Counted from the stretch's first letter, positions 46,798 to 54,747 are shown. The stretch is DNA of 64,000 nt from Foetidibacter luteolus (GCF_009650435.1 NZ_VVIP01000013.1:134771-198770), one strand, 5' to 3'. The notes: generated by a model from the sequence alone, not told the origin. Numbers and translations are program-made.

Positions 46798-46896
46798 CTA
46801 AACACCACCTCCGTTTGCAGGAACAATAATGACAACCACGAGTAGCAGCAGGACTGATAACAGGTTAAGTACATTATGTATTCTTGTTTGCAACAT
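46798..46896 (-). CDS. Branched-chain amino acid leader peptide of the ilv block
   Basis: This is a 32-codon ORF starting with ATG at 46896 and ending in TAG. Residues 15-25 are VLLLLVVVIIV, encoded by eleven consecutive Val/Leu/Ile codons. Leu, Val and Ile make up 20 of the 32 residues, including the run. The end, PANGGGV, encodes the antiterminator strand. It resembles the enteric ilv leader in the VVVII run followed by Pro. A promoter lies 19 bases upstream and a terminator 26 bases downstream. The peptide is not expected to have a function of its own: ribosome stalling on it would control ilvE and the genes behind. Confidence 0.85.
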   Translation of the reverse strand: MLQTRIHNVLNLLSVLLLLVVVIIVPANGGGV

Positions 46897-46914
46897 ACGA
46901 TGTGTAGTGTGCAG

Positions 46915-46945
46915 CGAATATACAACCGCCGGTGAATAAAACAAA
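46915..46945 (-). promoter_or_regulatory. Promoter of the ilv leader and ilvEDBNCA block
   Basis: On the minus strand, TTTG (46942-46945), a 19-base spacer and TATATTCG (46915-46922) match the consensus except for one base. The transcript would start about 12-15 bases before the leader ATG. Confidence 0.7.
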
Positions 46946-46959
46946 GAACTTTTAACAAG

Positions 46960-47025
46960 CTTTAAGTTATAGGCTTTGAGCTGCGAGCATTTAGCCCGAG
47001 GCCCATAGCTATACGCTCAGTGCTA
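46960..47025 (-). repeat. Word-type hairpin at the leuB stop codon
   Basis: AAGTTATAGGCTTTGAGC and the following words are imperfect complements of GCCCATAGCTATACGCTCAG. On the minus strand the element begins with the ATATAG that contains the leuB stop. The theme (TATAGCT, GAGC) is the same as in the hairpin after rpsQ. Confidence 0.6.
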
Positions 47026-48138
47026 TATGATTGTTGATTTTCTCAACTCTATATTCCCTTTATTAATGCCATCCGGAATTTTACCACTCACATAATCGGT
47101 AACAAGCTCGCCGATGGTAGAAGTGAAATAAAAATTGATGGGGTCTATATCTTTTGTAACAAAGCCATGCGCCAGGGTCCAGTTAACAGCTTCACGCACC
47201 AATGCAGCCTCCTTACCAAGCTCCAGGTAATCGAGTAACATGGCAGCGGCTAAAATGGAGCCTACCGGGTTGGCAATATCCTTACCGGCTGCCTGCGGAT
47301 AAGAGCCATGAATAGGCGAAAACATTGCATTTGATGTACCCACAGACGCAGAAGGCGCAAAGCCCAATGAGCCGTTAAATACACTGGCTTCGTGACTAAT
47401 GATATCCCCAAAACCGTTTTCAATCAATATCACATCAAACTGCTTAGGGTTAAGTATTAGCTGCAGGGCGGCGTTATCTACATACATGTAATTCACCGCA
47501 ACATCGCTATACTCCATAGCCGCTTCCTGCACCACCTTTCTCCAAAGGCGAGATGTTTCAAGCACGTTGGACTTATCAACCAGCGTTAGTTTTTTACGCC
47601 TGTTTTGGGCATACTCAAACGCACGTTGTGTAACACGCTCTATTTCCTGCCTGGTATAGATACTTTTATCAAATGCCGTATTACCATCTTCGCTCAACCC
47701 TTTTTCGCCATAATAGGTGCCCGCTGTTAATTCCCGAAAAATCACAAAATCAATATGCTCCAGGTGAGATGGTTTTAACGGGGATAAATGGTATAATTCA
47801 GGGTATGTTATAATGGGCCTTATGTTAGCATACAACTGCAAACTTTTCCGCAGCTTTAATAAACCTTGCTCCGGCCGTACTTTGGCCGTTGGGTCATTAT
47901 CGTATTTAGGGTGGCCGATGGCGCCAAATAAAATGGCATCGTTATTCAGGCAAATTTCAATTGTTTCATCGGGCAACGGGCTGCCTGTTTTATCTATGGC
48001 ATCAGCACCCATGAGACAATAGGTATACGCAAACTCATGATTAAACTGCGCTGCAATGGCATCCAGCACTTTAATGGCCTGCCTGGTTACTTCAGGGCCT
48101 ATGCCATCTCCATTTATAACTGCTATTTTTTTATTCAT
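47023..48138 (-). CDS. leuB: 3-isopropylmalate dehydrogenase
   Basis: This NAD-dependent enzyme does the oxidative decarboxylation of leucine synthesis. It has 371 residues. KIAVINGDGIGPEVTRQAIKVLDAIA is the start region. FVIFRELTAGTYYGEKG and the metal-binding and NAD-binding stretch NGFGDIISHEASVFNGSLGFAPSASVG, GSYPQAAGKDIANPVGSILAAAMLLDYL are typical. leuC and leuD are not in the window. Confidence 0.96.
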   Translation of the reverse strand: MNKKIAVINGDGIGPEVTRQAIKVLDAIAAQFNHEFAYTYCLMGADAIDKTGSPLPDETIEICLNNDAILFGAIGHPKYDNDPTAKVRPEQGLLKLRKSLQLYANIRPIITYPELYHLSPLKPSHLEHIDFVIFRELTAGTYYGEKGLSEDGNTAFDKSIYTRQEIERVTQRAFEYAQNRRKKLTLVDKSNVLETSRLWRKVVQEAAMEYSDVAVNYMYVDNAALQLILNPKQFDVILIENGFGDIISHEASVFNGSLGFAPSASVGTSNAMFSPIHGSYPQAAGKDIANPVGSILAAAMLLDYLELGKEAALVREAVNWTLAHGFVTKDIDPINFYFTSTIGELVTDYVSGKIPDGINKGNIELRKSTII

Positions 48139-48161
48139 AACCCAATCTCTCCTTAAGCAAC

Positions 48162-49781
48162 TTATGCTCTTTGCTCATTTAGTTGCGGTTGCGGTTGCTG
48201 TTTTCCTCCGTCCAGCTTCATTGTACCGGTAATGCATTTTGGCACCTGATCCATACGATGGCTTACATATATCAACGTTCTTTCACTATTGTCCATTAAC
48301 GTATCAACAATGTTTACAAACTGCCTGCTCTGGTGCATATCAAGCCCCTGGCAAGGTTCATCCAGTATTAACAACGGCGGATTCTTTATCAGCGCCCTTG
48401 CCAATAACAGCATGCGCTGCTCACCAACAGAAACGTCTCTTAATTTCCTATTCTTGATAGCTGTAAGCTCCAGCCAGCTTAACCACTTTTCAGCCTCTTC
48501 TGTTTGCTCTGCTGTTGGCTTTCTGTATAAACCTGTTGTATCGAAATGTCCTGATACCACCGTATCAATGCATGTTGTATTGGCATCGAAGTACCAATGC
48601 AATTCAGGCGATGTATAACCGATTTTCTTCTTGATATCCCAAATGGTTTCTCCTGTTCCACGGCGCTTATCAAATAAATAAATCTCGTTGGCATAAGCCT
48701 GTGGATTATCGCCTGTAAGCAGGCTGAGCAAGGTTGACTTACCCGCACCGTTATGCCCTTGCAACAACCATTTATCGCCCTTTTTAATTCTCCAGTTAAT
48801 ACCCTGCAACACAACCTTGGCGCCGTATTTAACTGAAACATTGTTCAGCTTAACCGCCTCAAAAAATGGGGGCAGTGGTGCATGCTCAAAACTGATTTCC
48901 TTAAATGCCTGTGGCTGCGCTTCGGGCTTACTATGTTTCTGCTGGTATGCCCGTTTTGTTTCAATCTGCAACAAACCTTCACTCAGTTCCGCCACATGTG
49001 TAATGCAGTTAGGAATTTCTTCGCCGTCTGCAATCAGGATGATATGCATACCGGTTTGCACCAGTTTATCAAAAATATTATTGAGGTTCTGTCTCGCCTC
49101 TACATCAAGCCCGATAAATGGGTTATCAATCACCAATACCTGCACATTTTGAAGAAATGCTTTTACCAGTTGCAACTTTTTTTGCTCACCGCTGGAAAGC
49201 TGTATCAATGGGGCATTTAATCTGTGTGACAAACCTAGCTGCTCAACATAATGATTAGCAGCTTCAGCAAGTTTTACATCTTCGCCAAATGATTGCTGCA
49301 GGTCCTGCAGCACTGTGATAGTATCATCCGCATCGCTGCTTTGATAACGTTGCTGGTAGTAAAAATCCTGTAATCCAACAGAGTTATTAAAATGATACCA
49401 TTGCTCTACAAACAGCACTTTCTTCTTCAATTCAATGCTTTTGCTGAAATGAACATCAATAACCCCGTTGCTGTAAATGGAACCACTGATAGCTTTTGCC
49501 AGGGCAGATTTTCCAATACCTGCTTTTCCGGTAACAAGCCATTGCTCGCCCCTATGCATCGTAAAAGAAATATTGTTCAGTACTGTATGCTGGCGATATT
49601 TTACTGTGAGGTCTTTAACCGTAATTAAAGCACTCACATCCCCTAAAAGGGCAGTCTGTTGCACGTTAACCGTATGTGAATTGCTTTCTTTCAAGTCCTT
49701 TATTTTTATGAGCCAATCTGTCTTGCTACTATGAGGCTTTTCTTGCGTCGCACTCTTGTACTTTTGTTCATTACTCACCAT
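48162..49781 (-). CDS. ATP-binding protein with two ABC domains (ModF/PhrA-like)
   Basis: The product as annotated has 539 residues and two nucleotide-binding domains but no membrane part. Domain 1 has TGKAGIGKSALAKA, LSSGEQKKLQL and VLVIDNPFIGLD; its catalytic Glu position is Asn. Domain 2 has QGHNGAGKSTLLSLL, VSVGEQRMLLLARAL and LLILDEPCQGLD. It resembles ModF and the so-called photorepair protein PhrA. The first 28 codons or so lie in interspersed repeat copy 13, so they are probably repeat-derived. The conserved ABC part begins near ITVKDLTVKY (residue 52). Alternative GTG starts at 49664 and 49637 exist. It lies 23 bases upstream of leuB. Confidence 0.85.
   Translation of the reverse strand: MVSNEQKYKSATQEKPHSSKTDWLIKIKDLKESNSHTVNVQQTALLGDVSALITVKDLTVKYRQHTVLNNISFTMHRGEQWLVTGKAGIGKSALAKAISGSIYSNGVIDVHFSKSIELKKKVLFVEQWYHFNNSVGLQDFYYQQRYQSSDADDTITVLQDLQQSFGEDVKLAEAANHYVEQLGLSHRLNAPLIQLSSGEQKKLQLVKAFLQNVQVLVIDNPFIGLDVEARQNLNNIFDKLVQTGMHIILIADGEEIPNCITHVAELSEGLLQIETKRAYQQKHSKPEAQPQAFKEISFEHAPLPPFFEAVKLNNVSVKYGAKVVLQGINWRIKKGDKWLLQGHNGAGKSTLLSLLTGDNPQAYANEIYLFDKRRGTGETIWDIKKKIGYTSPELHWYFDANTTCIDTVVSGHFDTTGLYRKPTAEQTEEAEKWLSWLELTAIKNRKLRDVSVGEQRMLLLARALIKNPPLLILDEPCQGLDMHQSRQFVNIVDTLMDNSERTLIYVSHRMDQVPKCITGTMKLDGGKQQPQPQLNEQRA
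49704..49779 (+). repeat. 77-bp interspersed repeat, copy 13 (subfamily A), overlapping an ABC gene
   Basis: TTTTTATGAGCCAATCTGTC, TTGCTACTATGAGGCTTTTC, TTGCGTCGCACTCTTGTACT and TTTGTTCATTACTCAC. It is almost identical to copy 9 in its core. Read on the minus strand it encodes KYKSATQEKPHSSKTDWLIK at the start of the ABC protein frame. Confidence 0.85.
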
Positions 49782-49838
49782 TGTGCAACCTGCTTGTAAA
49801 CCCTTAACAACTTTAAACCTAAACAGCCAAACTCCCCT

Positions 49839-50603
49839 TCAGGAAGTTGGTGGTTTTGTAGCTTTCATCCTCAACCTTACGTAATCTGCATACCAGGTTC
49901 CATTGTTATAATTGGTTGGCCGTAAATATTCCACTACTCTGTTGAGGATGTTTTCTGTTTGCGCTGCATTGAATTTCTTAAAAAAGAAAGAAGCGAACAT
50001 TTTCAACCAGTCTTTCATACCGTCATCCCCGGTAAGCGCAGTTTCTCTCGCAAAGTATAAGGCTGAATCTACTGTAAAGCCCTGGTTTTCCAGCAATGCC
50101 GCGTATTCAGCAACAGAAGGAAAAAACCAGAAAGTCTCCGGAAGCAAACTTGTCAGCCCATCATCCGCTATCACTTTTTTAACTGCATCCGCGATGCTTT
50201 TAATATTCTGCTTACCGCCCATTTCAAACACAAACCTGCCGCCTGGCTTTAGTGCCTCGTAAATGCAACGGATAGCTTCAGGTTGCTTGCTGATCCAGTG
50301 TAATGTTGCATTGGAAAAAACCGCGTCAAACCTGGTATCAAAAGAAAAATCAGTTGCATCTTTCACAAAAAACTCAATGTCGTTATAGGTTTCCCGGGCT
50401 TTTGCTATCATTTCCGGCGACGCATCCATACCAATTACATCTGCTCCATAACCTTGTATTTCGCTGGCCAACTGGCCGGTACCGCATCCTACATCCAGTA
50501 TATGTTCACCCTGTTGTGGGGTTAACCAGCCAATTAAATCTTCGCCGTATTTGGAAACGAAGCTATGTTTGCTGTCGTATAAATTGGTATCCCACTTTAT
50601 CAT
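49839..50603 (-). CDS. Class I SAM-dependent methyltransferase (UbiE/Tam-like)
   Basis: The 254-residue product has motif I ILDVGCGTGQLASEIQ, then GADVIGMDASPEMIAKARE and FDAVFSNATLHWISKQPEAIRCIYEALKPGGRFVFEMGG. The closest named relative is trans-aconitate 2-methyltransferase, a link that would fit the leucine context loosely. That is only a resemblance; the substrate is unknown. The gene lies between leuA and the ABC gene. Confidence 0.82.
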   Translation of the reverse strand: MIKWDTNLYDSKHSFVSKYGEDLIGWLTPQQGEHILDVGCGTGQLASEIQGYGADVIGMDASPEMIAKARETYNDIEFFVKDATDFSFDTRFDAVFSNATLHWISKQPEAIRCIYEALKPGGRFVFEMGGKQNIKSIADAVKKVIADDGLTSLLPETFWFFPSVAEYAALLENQGFTVDSALYFARETALTGDDGMKDWLKMFASFFFKKFNAAQTENILNRVVEYLRPTNYNNGTWYADYVRLRMKATKPPTS

Positions 50604-50753
50604 GTCAGAACCTGTATTTACCTGGTTATTGATTGCCCCGATTGCCTATTTACAGATATTTTCGCCTACGTTGATTTGTACGGCGACGATAATACTATGA
50701 AAACAAGTACCTGTATTTAGCAATATCCTTTGACGGAAGTTGAATAGTTCTCT

Positions 50754-50830
50754 GCTGAGTATTGCCTCAAACGTACAAGTGTGCGACGCAACGGAAGTTT
50801 AATAACAACAATGCAGCCGGGCTCATAAAA
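50754..50830 (-). repeat. 77-bp interspersed repeat, copy 14 (subfamily A)
   Basis: GCTGAGTATTGCCTCAAACG, TACAAGTGTGCGACGCAACG, GAAGTTTAATAACAACAATG and CAGCCGGGCTCATAAAA. It starts five bases after the leuA stop on the minus strand and fills part of the gap to the methyltransferase. Confidence 0.8.
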
Positions 50831-50834
50831 ATTG

Positions 50835-52004
50835 TCAGACAGTTACACTTTCCGGTTGATACTGTTTTGCCATCTCTTGTAAGTCTGTGTCTTCTACCTC
50901 TTTCTTCTCGTCTGCTATTTTCAAAAACTGCTGGTATAAAACGTCAATATCGTTGCGGTTAAACTGGTAACCAAGTTTGTGTAAACGGTGCGCCAATGCG
51001 CTACGGCCACTACGTGCAGTTAAAACAATTTTAGAGCTGTCCGCACCCACTTCAACCGGGTTAATTATCTCGTAAGTAAGCGCTTCTTTTAAGAATCCGT
51101 CCTGGTGTATGCCCGATGAGTGAGAGAATGCGTTACTGCCTACAATTGCCTTGTTGGGCTGAACGTACATCCGCATGGTTTCGGCCACTTTTCGGCTCAT
51201 GGGGTTCAGTTGCTCTGTTTTAATATTGGTATAGAGGTTAAGCGATTTATGCTGCTTCAAAATCATCACTACTTCTTCCAGGGAGGTATTGCCTGCCCTT
51301 TCGCCAATGCCATTAATGGTACACTCAATTTGCCTTGCCCCGTTCATTACACCTGCAATGGAGTTAGCTGTAGCAAGCCCTAAATCGTTGTGGCAATGGC
51401 AGGAAAGAATGGCCTTATCTATATTGGGCACATTATTAATAAGGTAGGCAATTTTTTCTCCGTATTGCGTAGGCAAACAATAACCTGTTGTATCGGGTAT
51501 GTTAACAACAGTAGCGCCGGCGGCAATAACGGTTTCTACCACTTTTGCCAGGTAATCATTATCAGTGCGGCCGGCATCTTCCGCATAAAACTCCACATCA
51601 TCCACAAAATTCCTCGCCCATTTTACAGCTTGTGCCGCACGTACCAGTATTTCTTCGCGTGTAGAGCGGAACTTAGCCTTTATATGCAAGTCTGATGTGC
51701 CGATGCCAGTATGTATCCTCGGCCTTTTAGCCAGTTTCAGGGCAGCGCCGGCCACCTCAATATCTTTTTCAACAGCCCTTGTTAAACCGCAAACCCTCAC
51801 AGTTTTAATTACTTTGGAAATCTCTTCAACAGAAGCAAAATCGCCAGGGCTGGAAATGGGAAAGCCGGCCTCAATAATATCAACGCCAAGTTCTTCCAGT
51901 GCCAGTGCCAGCTCAATTTTTTCCTTTGTATTCAACTTACATCCGGGTACCTGTTCACCATCCCTTAGCGTGGTATCAAAAATGTCTATTTTGGTAGCTG
52001 ACAT
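50835..52004 (-). CDS. leuA: 2-isopropylmalate synthase, short form without the regulatory domain
   Basis: This enzyme condenses acetyl-CoA with 2-oxoisovalerate, the committed step of leucine synthesis. It has 389 residues. [15 protein letters not shown] is the catalytic start, and [45 protein letters not shown] supplies the metal-binding His residues. Classical LeuA has about 500 residues. The C-terminal LeuA dimer (leucine-sensing) domain appears to be missing here, and the frame ends soon after the linker. Feedback by leucine may therefore be weak, or it may work through another layer. Confidence 0.93.
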   Translation of the reverse strand: MSATKIDIFDTTLRDGEQVPGCKLNTKEKIELALALEELGVDIIEAGFPISSPGDFASVEEISKVIKTVRVCGLTRAVEKDIEVAGAALKLAKRPRIHTGIGTSDLHIKAKFRSTREEILVRAAQAVKWARNFVDDVEFYAEDAGRTDNDYLAKVVETVIAAGATVVNIPDTTGYCLPTQYGEKIAYLINNVPNIDKAILSCHCHNDLGLATANSIAGVMNGARQIECTINGIGERAGNTSLEEVVMILKQHKSLNLYTNIKTEQLNPMSRKVAETMRMYVQPNKAIVGSNAFSHSSGIHQDGFLKEALTYEIINPVEVGADSSKIVLTARSGRSALAHRLHKLGYQFNRNDIDVLYQQFLKIADEKKEVEDTDLQEMAKQYQPESVTV

Positions 52005-52037
52005 AGCAATGTTTTAAAGATAAAATATGCAGGAAGT

Positions 52038-52130
52038 TTAATGTCGGTTTGCCTGCCATAACATAAACCCACCTGCATTTTGTAAATGTAACAGGTTGAT
52101 TTTTGGCAATAAAACCAAAATATACAGCAT
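52038..52130 (-). CDS. Possible leucine-rich leader ORF upstream of leuA
   Basis: This is a 30-codon ORF starting with ATG at 52130 and ending in TAA, 33 bases before leuA. Eight of 30 residues are Leu, with LYILVLLPKINLLHL near the start. A possible GCAGG/CCTGC hairpin follows, but it has no T-tract. The case is much weaker than for the ilv leader; it may be chance. Confidence 0.3.
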   Translation of the reverse strand: MLYILVLLPKINLLHLQNAGGFMLWQANRH

Positions 52131-52161
52131 TTTACGCACCACAAGTATGCCAAATTCCCCT

Positions 52162-52186
52162 AAAACCCTTACCAGGCAAGGGTTTT
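52162..52186. repeat. Perfect hairpin upstream of leuA and the TA pair
   Basis: AAAACCCTT-ACCAGGC-AAGGGTTTT is a 9-bp perfect stem. It lies between divergent genes, so it is not an obvious terminator. It may be an operator or a structured leader element. Confidence 0.55.
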
Positions 52187-52280
52187 CATATTACAGAATT
52201 ACGATAGATAAGCGCCAATGCAAACGTTTGACAGGGCTTTATTTAACTTTCGCAGCATCTTTTGGTGGCCGGCTTTGGCA

Positions 52281-52335
52281 TTTCATGGCATCGCCGGTTG
52301 CGTCGCACTACTTTCATCGTTTGGTTTTTCATGGC
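52281..52335 (+). repeat. 77-bp interspersed repeat, copy 15 (subfamily C)
   Basis: ATTTCATGGCATCGCCGGTT and GCGTCGCACTACTTTCATCG followed by TTTGG. It is close to copy 6 over the core. Confidence 0.7.
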
Positions 52336-52388
52336 ATCTTTTCAGACCCTGGGCTGGGGTACCCTAATAACTTCCCGGTTGTTTTTGG

Positions 52389-52396
52389 TATATTTG
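52389..52396 (+). promoter_or_regulatory. -7 element of the toxin-antitoxin pair
   Basis: TATATTTG is an exact TAnnTTTG, 15 bases before the antitoxin ATG. No good TTTG lies 19-21 bases upstream, so the promoter is only partly supported. Confidence 0.5.
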
Positions 52397-52411
52397 GATA
52401 AACTTTTTTTG

Positions 52412-52630
52412 ATGGAAACAACACAGGAATCTGTTTCAACATTCGCCAGGATAGTGGACAGGATGAGAACAATGGATGAAGCCGAGCTGAAGTTGCTGTA
52501 TATACAACTTTTTAAAGACGAATTGATAAAAGAAGGCAATGAAATTGCCAGCCAGATGAATTTTGGCGATGCTACCGATGAAGATATTGTAAAAGCGATA
52601 CAAAAAAAACGTTACCCAGCCAAGTATTAA
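52412..52630 (+). CDS. Small antitoxin-like protein paired with a PIN toxin
   Basis: This 72-residue acidic protein has no recognised DNA-binding motif. METTQESVSTFARIVDRMRTMDEAELKLLYIQLFKDELIKE suggests helices. Its stop is followed three bases later by the PIN gene, the usual layout for antitoxin then toxin. The frame extends upstream to 52262 through repeat copy 15, but that part is not protein-like, so the ATG at 52412 is taken. The antitoxin role is inferred from context. Confidence 0.75.
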   Translation: METTQESVSTFARIVDRMRTMDEAELKLLYIQLFKDELIKEGNEIASQMNFGDATDEDIVKAIQKKRYPAKY

Positions 52631-52633
52631 AAC

Positions 52634-53026
52634 ATGCTTATAGTTTTAGATGCGAACGTTTGGATAAGGTTCGCCCGTTCCCGTTCTCTTGCCGCCCTTG
52701 TAAACAGCATAGCATTATATAAACTAATGCCTGTCACTAACAATTACCTTTTATCAGAGGTGTTTGACATTATCCTGAAGCATAAATGGGCAACGGCTTC
52801 AGAAGCCAGGAGGTACATTGACTACGTAAAGAGTATCTCCATGTTTATCACGGAAAACGTTGTTTACCGCCTAAGCCCCGATCCAAAAGACAATTTTCTT
52901 TTCGATATCGCCATCCAGCATAACTGCAGTGTAATTATCAGCGACGATACAGAACTGCTTTCTTTTAGAATGCAGCCTGTAAAAGTTAAAAGTGTAAGTT
53001 GGTTCTTCAAAAACTTTCCGGTTTAA
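52634..53026 (+). CDS. PIN-domain protein, putative toxin of a toxin-antitoxin system
   Basis: The 130-residue product has the PIN-nuclease layout. Acidic residues lie at Asp6 (VLDANVWIR), Glu42 (LLSEVFDIIL), Asp86 and Asp91 (SPDPKDNFLFDIAI), and Asp104/Asp105 (IISDDTELL). It belongs to the PIN family often annotated as 'putative toxin-antitoxin system toxin component'. It would cut RNA if active. It is close-coupled to the small gene before it and lies 30 bases ahead of the next gene. Confidence 0.87.
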   Translation: MLIVLDANVWIRFARSRSLAALVNSIALYKLMPVTNNYLLSEVFDIILKHKWATASEARRYIDYVKSISMFITENVVYRLSPDPKDNFLFDIAIQHNCSVIISDDTELLSFRMQPVKVKSVSWFFKNFPV

Positions 53027-53056
53027 TTAGATTGCGTTTTTAATACCTTTCAGGCA

Positions 53057-54613
53057 ATGGCCAACAGAAATACCGATGAACTATTTCAACTGATCAAATC
53101 GCTTTCCAAAGGTGATAAGCGCAATTTTAAGTTGTTTGTAAAACGCCAGTCAGGTACGGACGACCTTAAAATAGTGCAGTTATTTGATGCCCTGGATAAA
53201 ATGGAAGAATACGATGAAGAACTGCTGCTGCGAAAGAATGAAGAGCTGAAAAAACAACAGCTATCCAACATGAAAGGGCATTTATACCGGCAAATACTAA
53301 CAAGCCTAAGGCTGGTAAAAGATGTTGACAACATTGATATTACGCTGCACGAACAAATGGATTATGCCCGCATTCTTTATAATAAAGGGCTTTACCTGCA
53401 AAGCCTTAAAGTGCTGGAGAAGATAAAGGAGCAGGCCAAAGCGTACAACCAGCTAACTTTTCACCTGCAGGTATTAATTTTTGAGAAAAAAATAGAGGCC
53501 CTGCACATTACCCGCAGCATGGAAGACAGGGCAGAGAAGCTTGCCCACGAAGTAAAAGAAGTAAACGAGCATTTGTCTATGCTGGGCAAAGTGTCTAACC
53601 TATCCCTGCAATTGTATAGCTGGTACATTAAAATGGGCCATGCACGGGATGAAAAAGACGTTAGCGCCGTACAGCTTTTTTTTGAAAGCAACCTGCCGCG
53701 CTGTAACGTAACAACAATGGGCTTTTACGAAAAAATGTACCTGTACCAGTCTTATTGCTGGTACGCCTTCATTTTACAGGATTTGCTGCTGTACTACCGC
53801 TATTCTCAAAAATGGGTTGACCTTTTTGACAACCAGGAACACATGAAAACCGCCGAATCCGGCCAGTACATAAAGGGACTGCACAACCTGCTGAATGCGC
53901 ATTTTGTATTGAACAATTACGACAAATACAACGAAGCACTGGAGCATTTTGAACATTTCTCCACCACCTACAACAGCAACATGAATACCAATGCACTAAT
54001 ACAAACTTTTGTGTATTTGTATTCAGCAAAAATTGACAAACATTTCCTGGAAGGCACTTTTACTGAAGGGCTGGACCTTGTACCTGTAATTAATGACAGG
54101 CTGAAGGAATATGAACTTCACCTTGACAGGCACCGTGTACTGGTTTTTGATTACAAAATTGCCTGCCTGTATTTTGGCAGCGGCGATAATGAGCATGCTA
54201 TTGACTACTTAAATAAGATAATTAACTGGAAGGTTGACCTGCGTACAGACCTGCAATGTTATGCCCGGCTGCTGCACCTTATTGCCCATTATGAACTGGG
54301 CAATTATGGTATATTAGAATATCTTATAAAGTCTGTTTACCGCTTTATGGCCAATATGAAAAACCTTAGCGTGGTAGAAGAAGAAATATTTAAATTTTTA
54401 CGCAAGTCTTTCTCGTTACAGCAAAAAAAAGTAATTCCTGCGTTTAAACTGTTGAAAGAGAAGCTGGAAAAGTACCAGGGTAACCCGCTGGAAACACGTT
54501 CTTTTATGTACCTGGACATTATTTCGTGGCTGGAAAGCAAAATTCAGAATGTTCCGGTACAGAAAATAAGGCGGCAAAAGTTTTTGGCAGGCCGCAAAAA
54601 CAAAGCAGCCTGA
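53057..54613 (+). CDS. Large helical protein of unknown function, TPR-like
   Basis: I do not recognise a named family. The 518-residue product has no signal peptide or transmembrane segment. Long stretches look helical and TPR-like, for example ARILYNKGLYLQSLKVLEKIKEQAKAYNQL (about residues 103-132) and ALEHFEHFSTTYN further on. The N-terminus is DELFQLIKSLSKGDKRNFKLFVKR, and the C-terminus is basic (KIRRQKFLAGRKNKAA). Similar proteins appear common in Bacteroidota. It starts 30 bases after the PIN gene, so it may share that transcript. Confidence 0.8.
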   Translation: MANRNTDELFQLIKSLSKGDKRNFKLFVKRQSGTDDLKIVQLFDALDKMEEYDEELLLRKNEELKKQQLSNMKGHLYRQILTSLRLVKDVDNIDITLHEQMDYARILYNKGLYLQSLKVLEKIKEQAKAYNQLTFHLQVLIFEKKIEALHITRSMEDRAEKLAHEVKEVNEHLSMLGKVSNLSLQLYSWYIKMGHARDEKDVSAVQLFFESNLPRCNVTTMGFYEKMYLYQSYCWYAFILQDLLLYYRYSQKWVDLFDNQEHMKTAESGQYIKGLHNLLNAHFVLNNYDKYNEALEHFEHFSTTYNSNMNTNALIQTFVYLYSAKIDKHFLEGTFTEGLDLVPVINDRLKEYELHLDRHRVLVFDYKIACLYFGSGDNEHAIDYLNKIINWKVDLRTDLQCYARLLHLIAHYELGNYGILEYLIKSVYRFMANMKNLSVVEEEIFKFLRKSFSLQQKKVIPAFKLLKEKLEKYQGNPLETRSFMYLDIISWLESKIQNVPVQKIRRQKFLAGRKNKAA

Positions 54614-54670
54614 TGCCTGCAAACGGCCCAACCAAACTGGCCGCAGCCTGCACCATGGCCAATAATGGTT

Positions 54671-54733
54671 AGGACGTACAAGAGTGCGACGCAACGAAGC
54701 CTCATAGTAGTTCCTGCTGCCGGGCCCATAAAA
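54671..54733 (-). repeat. 77-bp interspersed repeat, copy 16 (subfamily A)
   Basis: AGGACGTACAAGAGTGCGAC, GCAACGAAGCCTCATAGTAG and TTCCTGCTGCCGGGCCCATA. It is the closest to the consensus of all copies. It lies between convergent genes. Confidence 0.85.
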
Positions 54734-54747
54734 TTCCGGGCAAAAAA

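Larger units (their letters stand above)
52005..52411. other. Intergenic gap between divergent leuA and the toxin-antitoxin pair
   Basis: This gap holds, from the leuA side: a possible leucine-rich leader ORF, a perfect hairpin, repeat copy 15 and a -7 element for the antitoxin gene. A consensus leuA promoter was not found with confidence. Confidence 0.5.
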
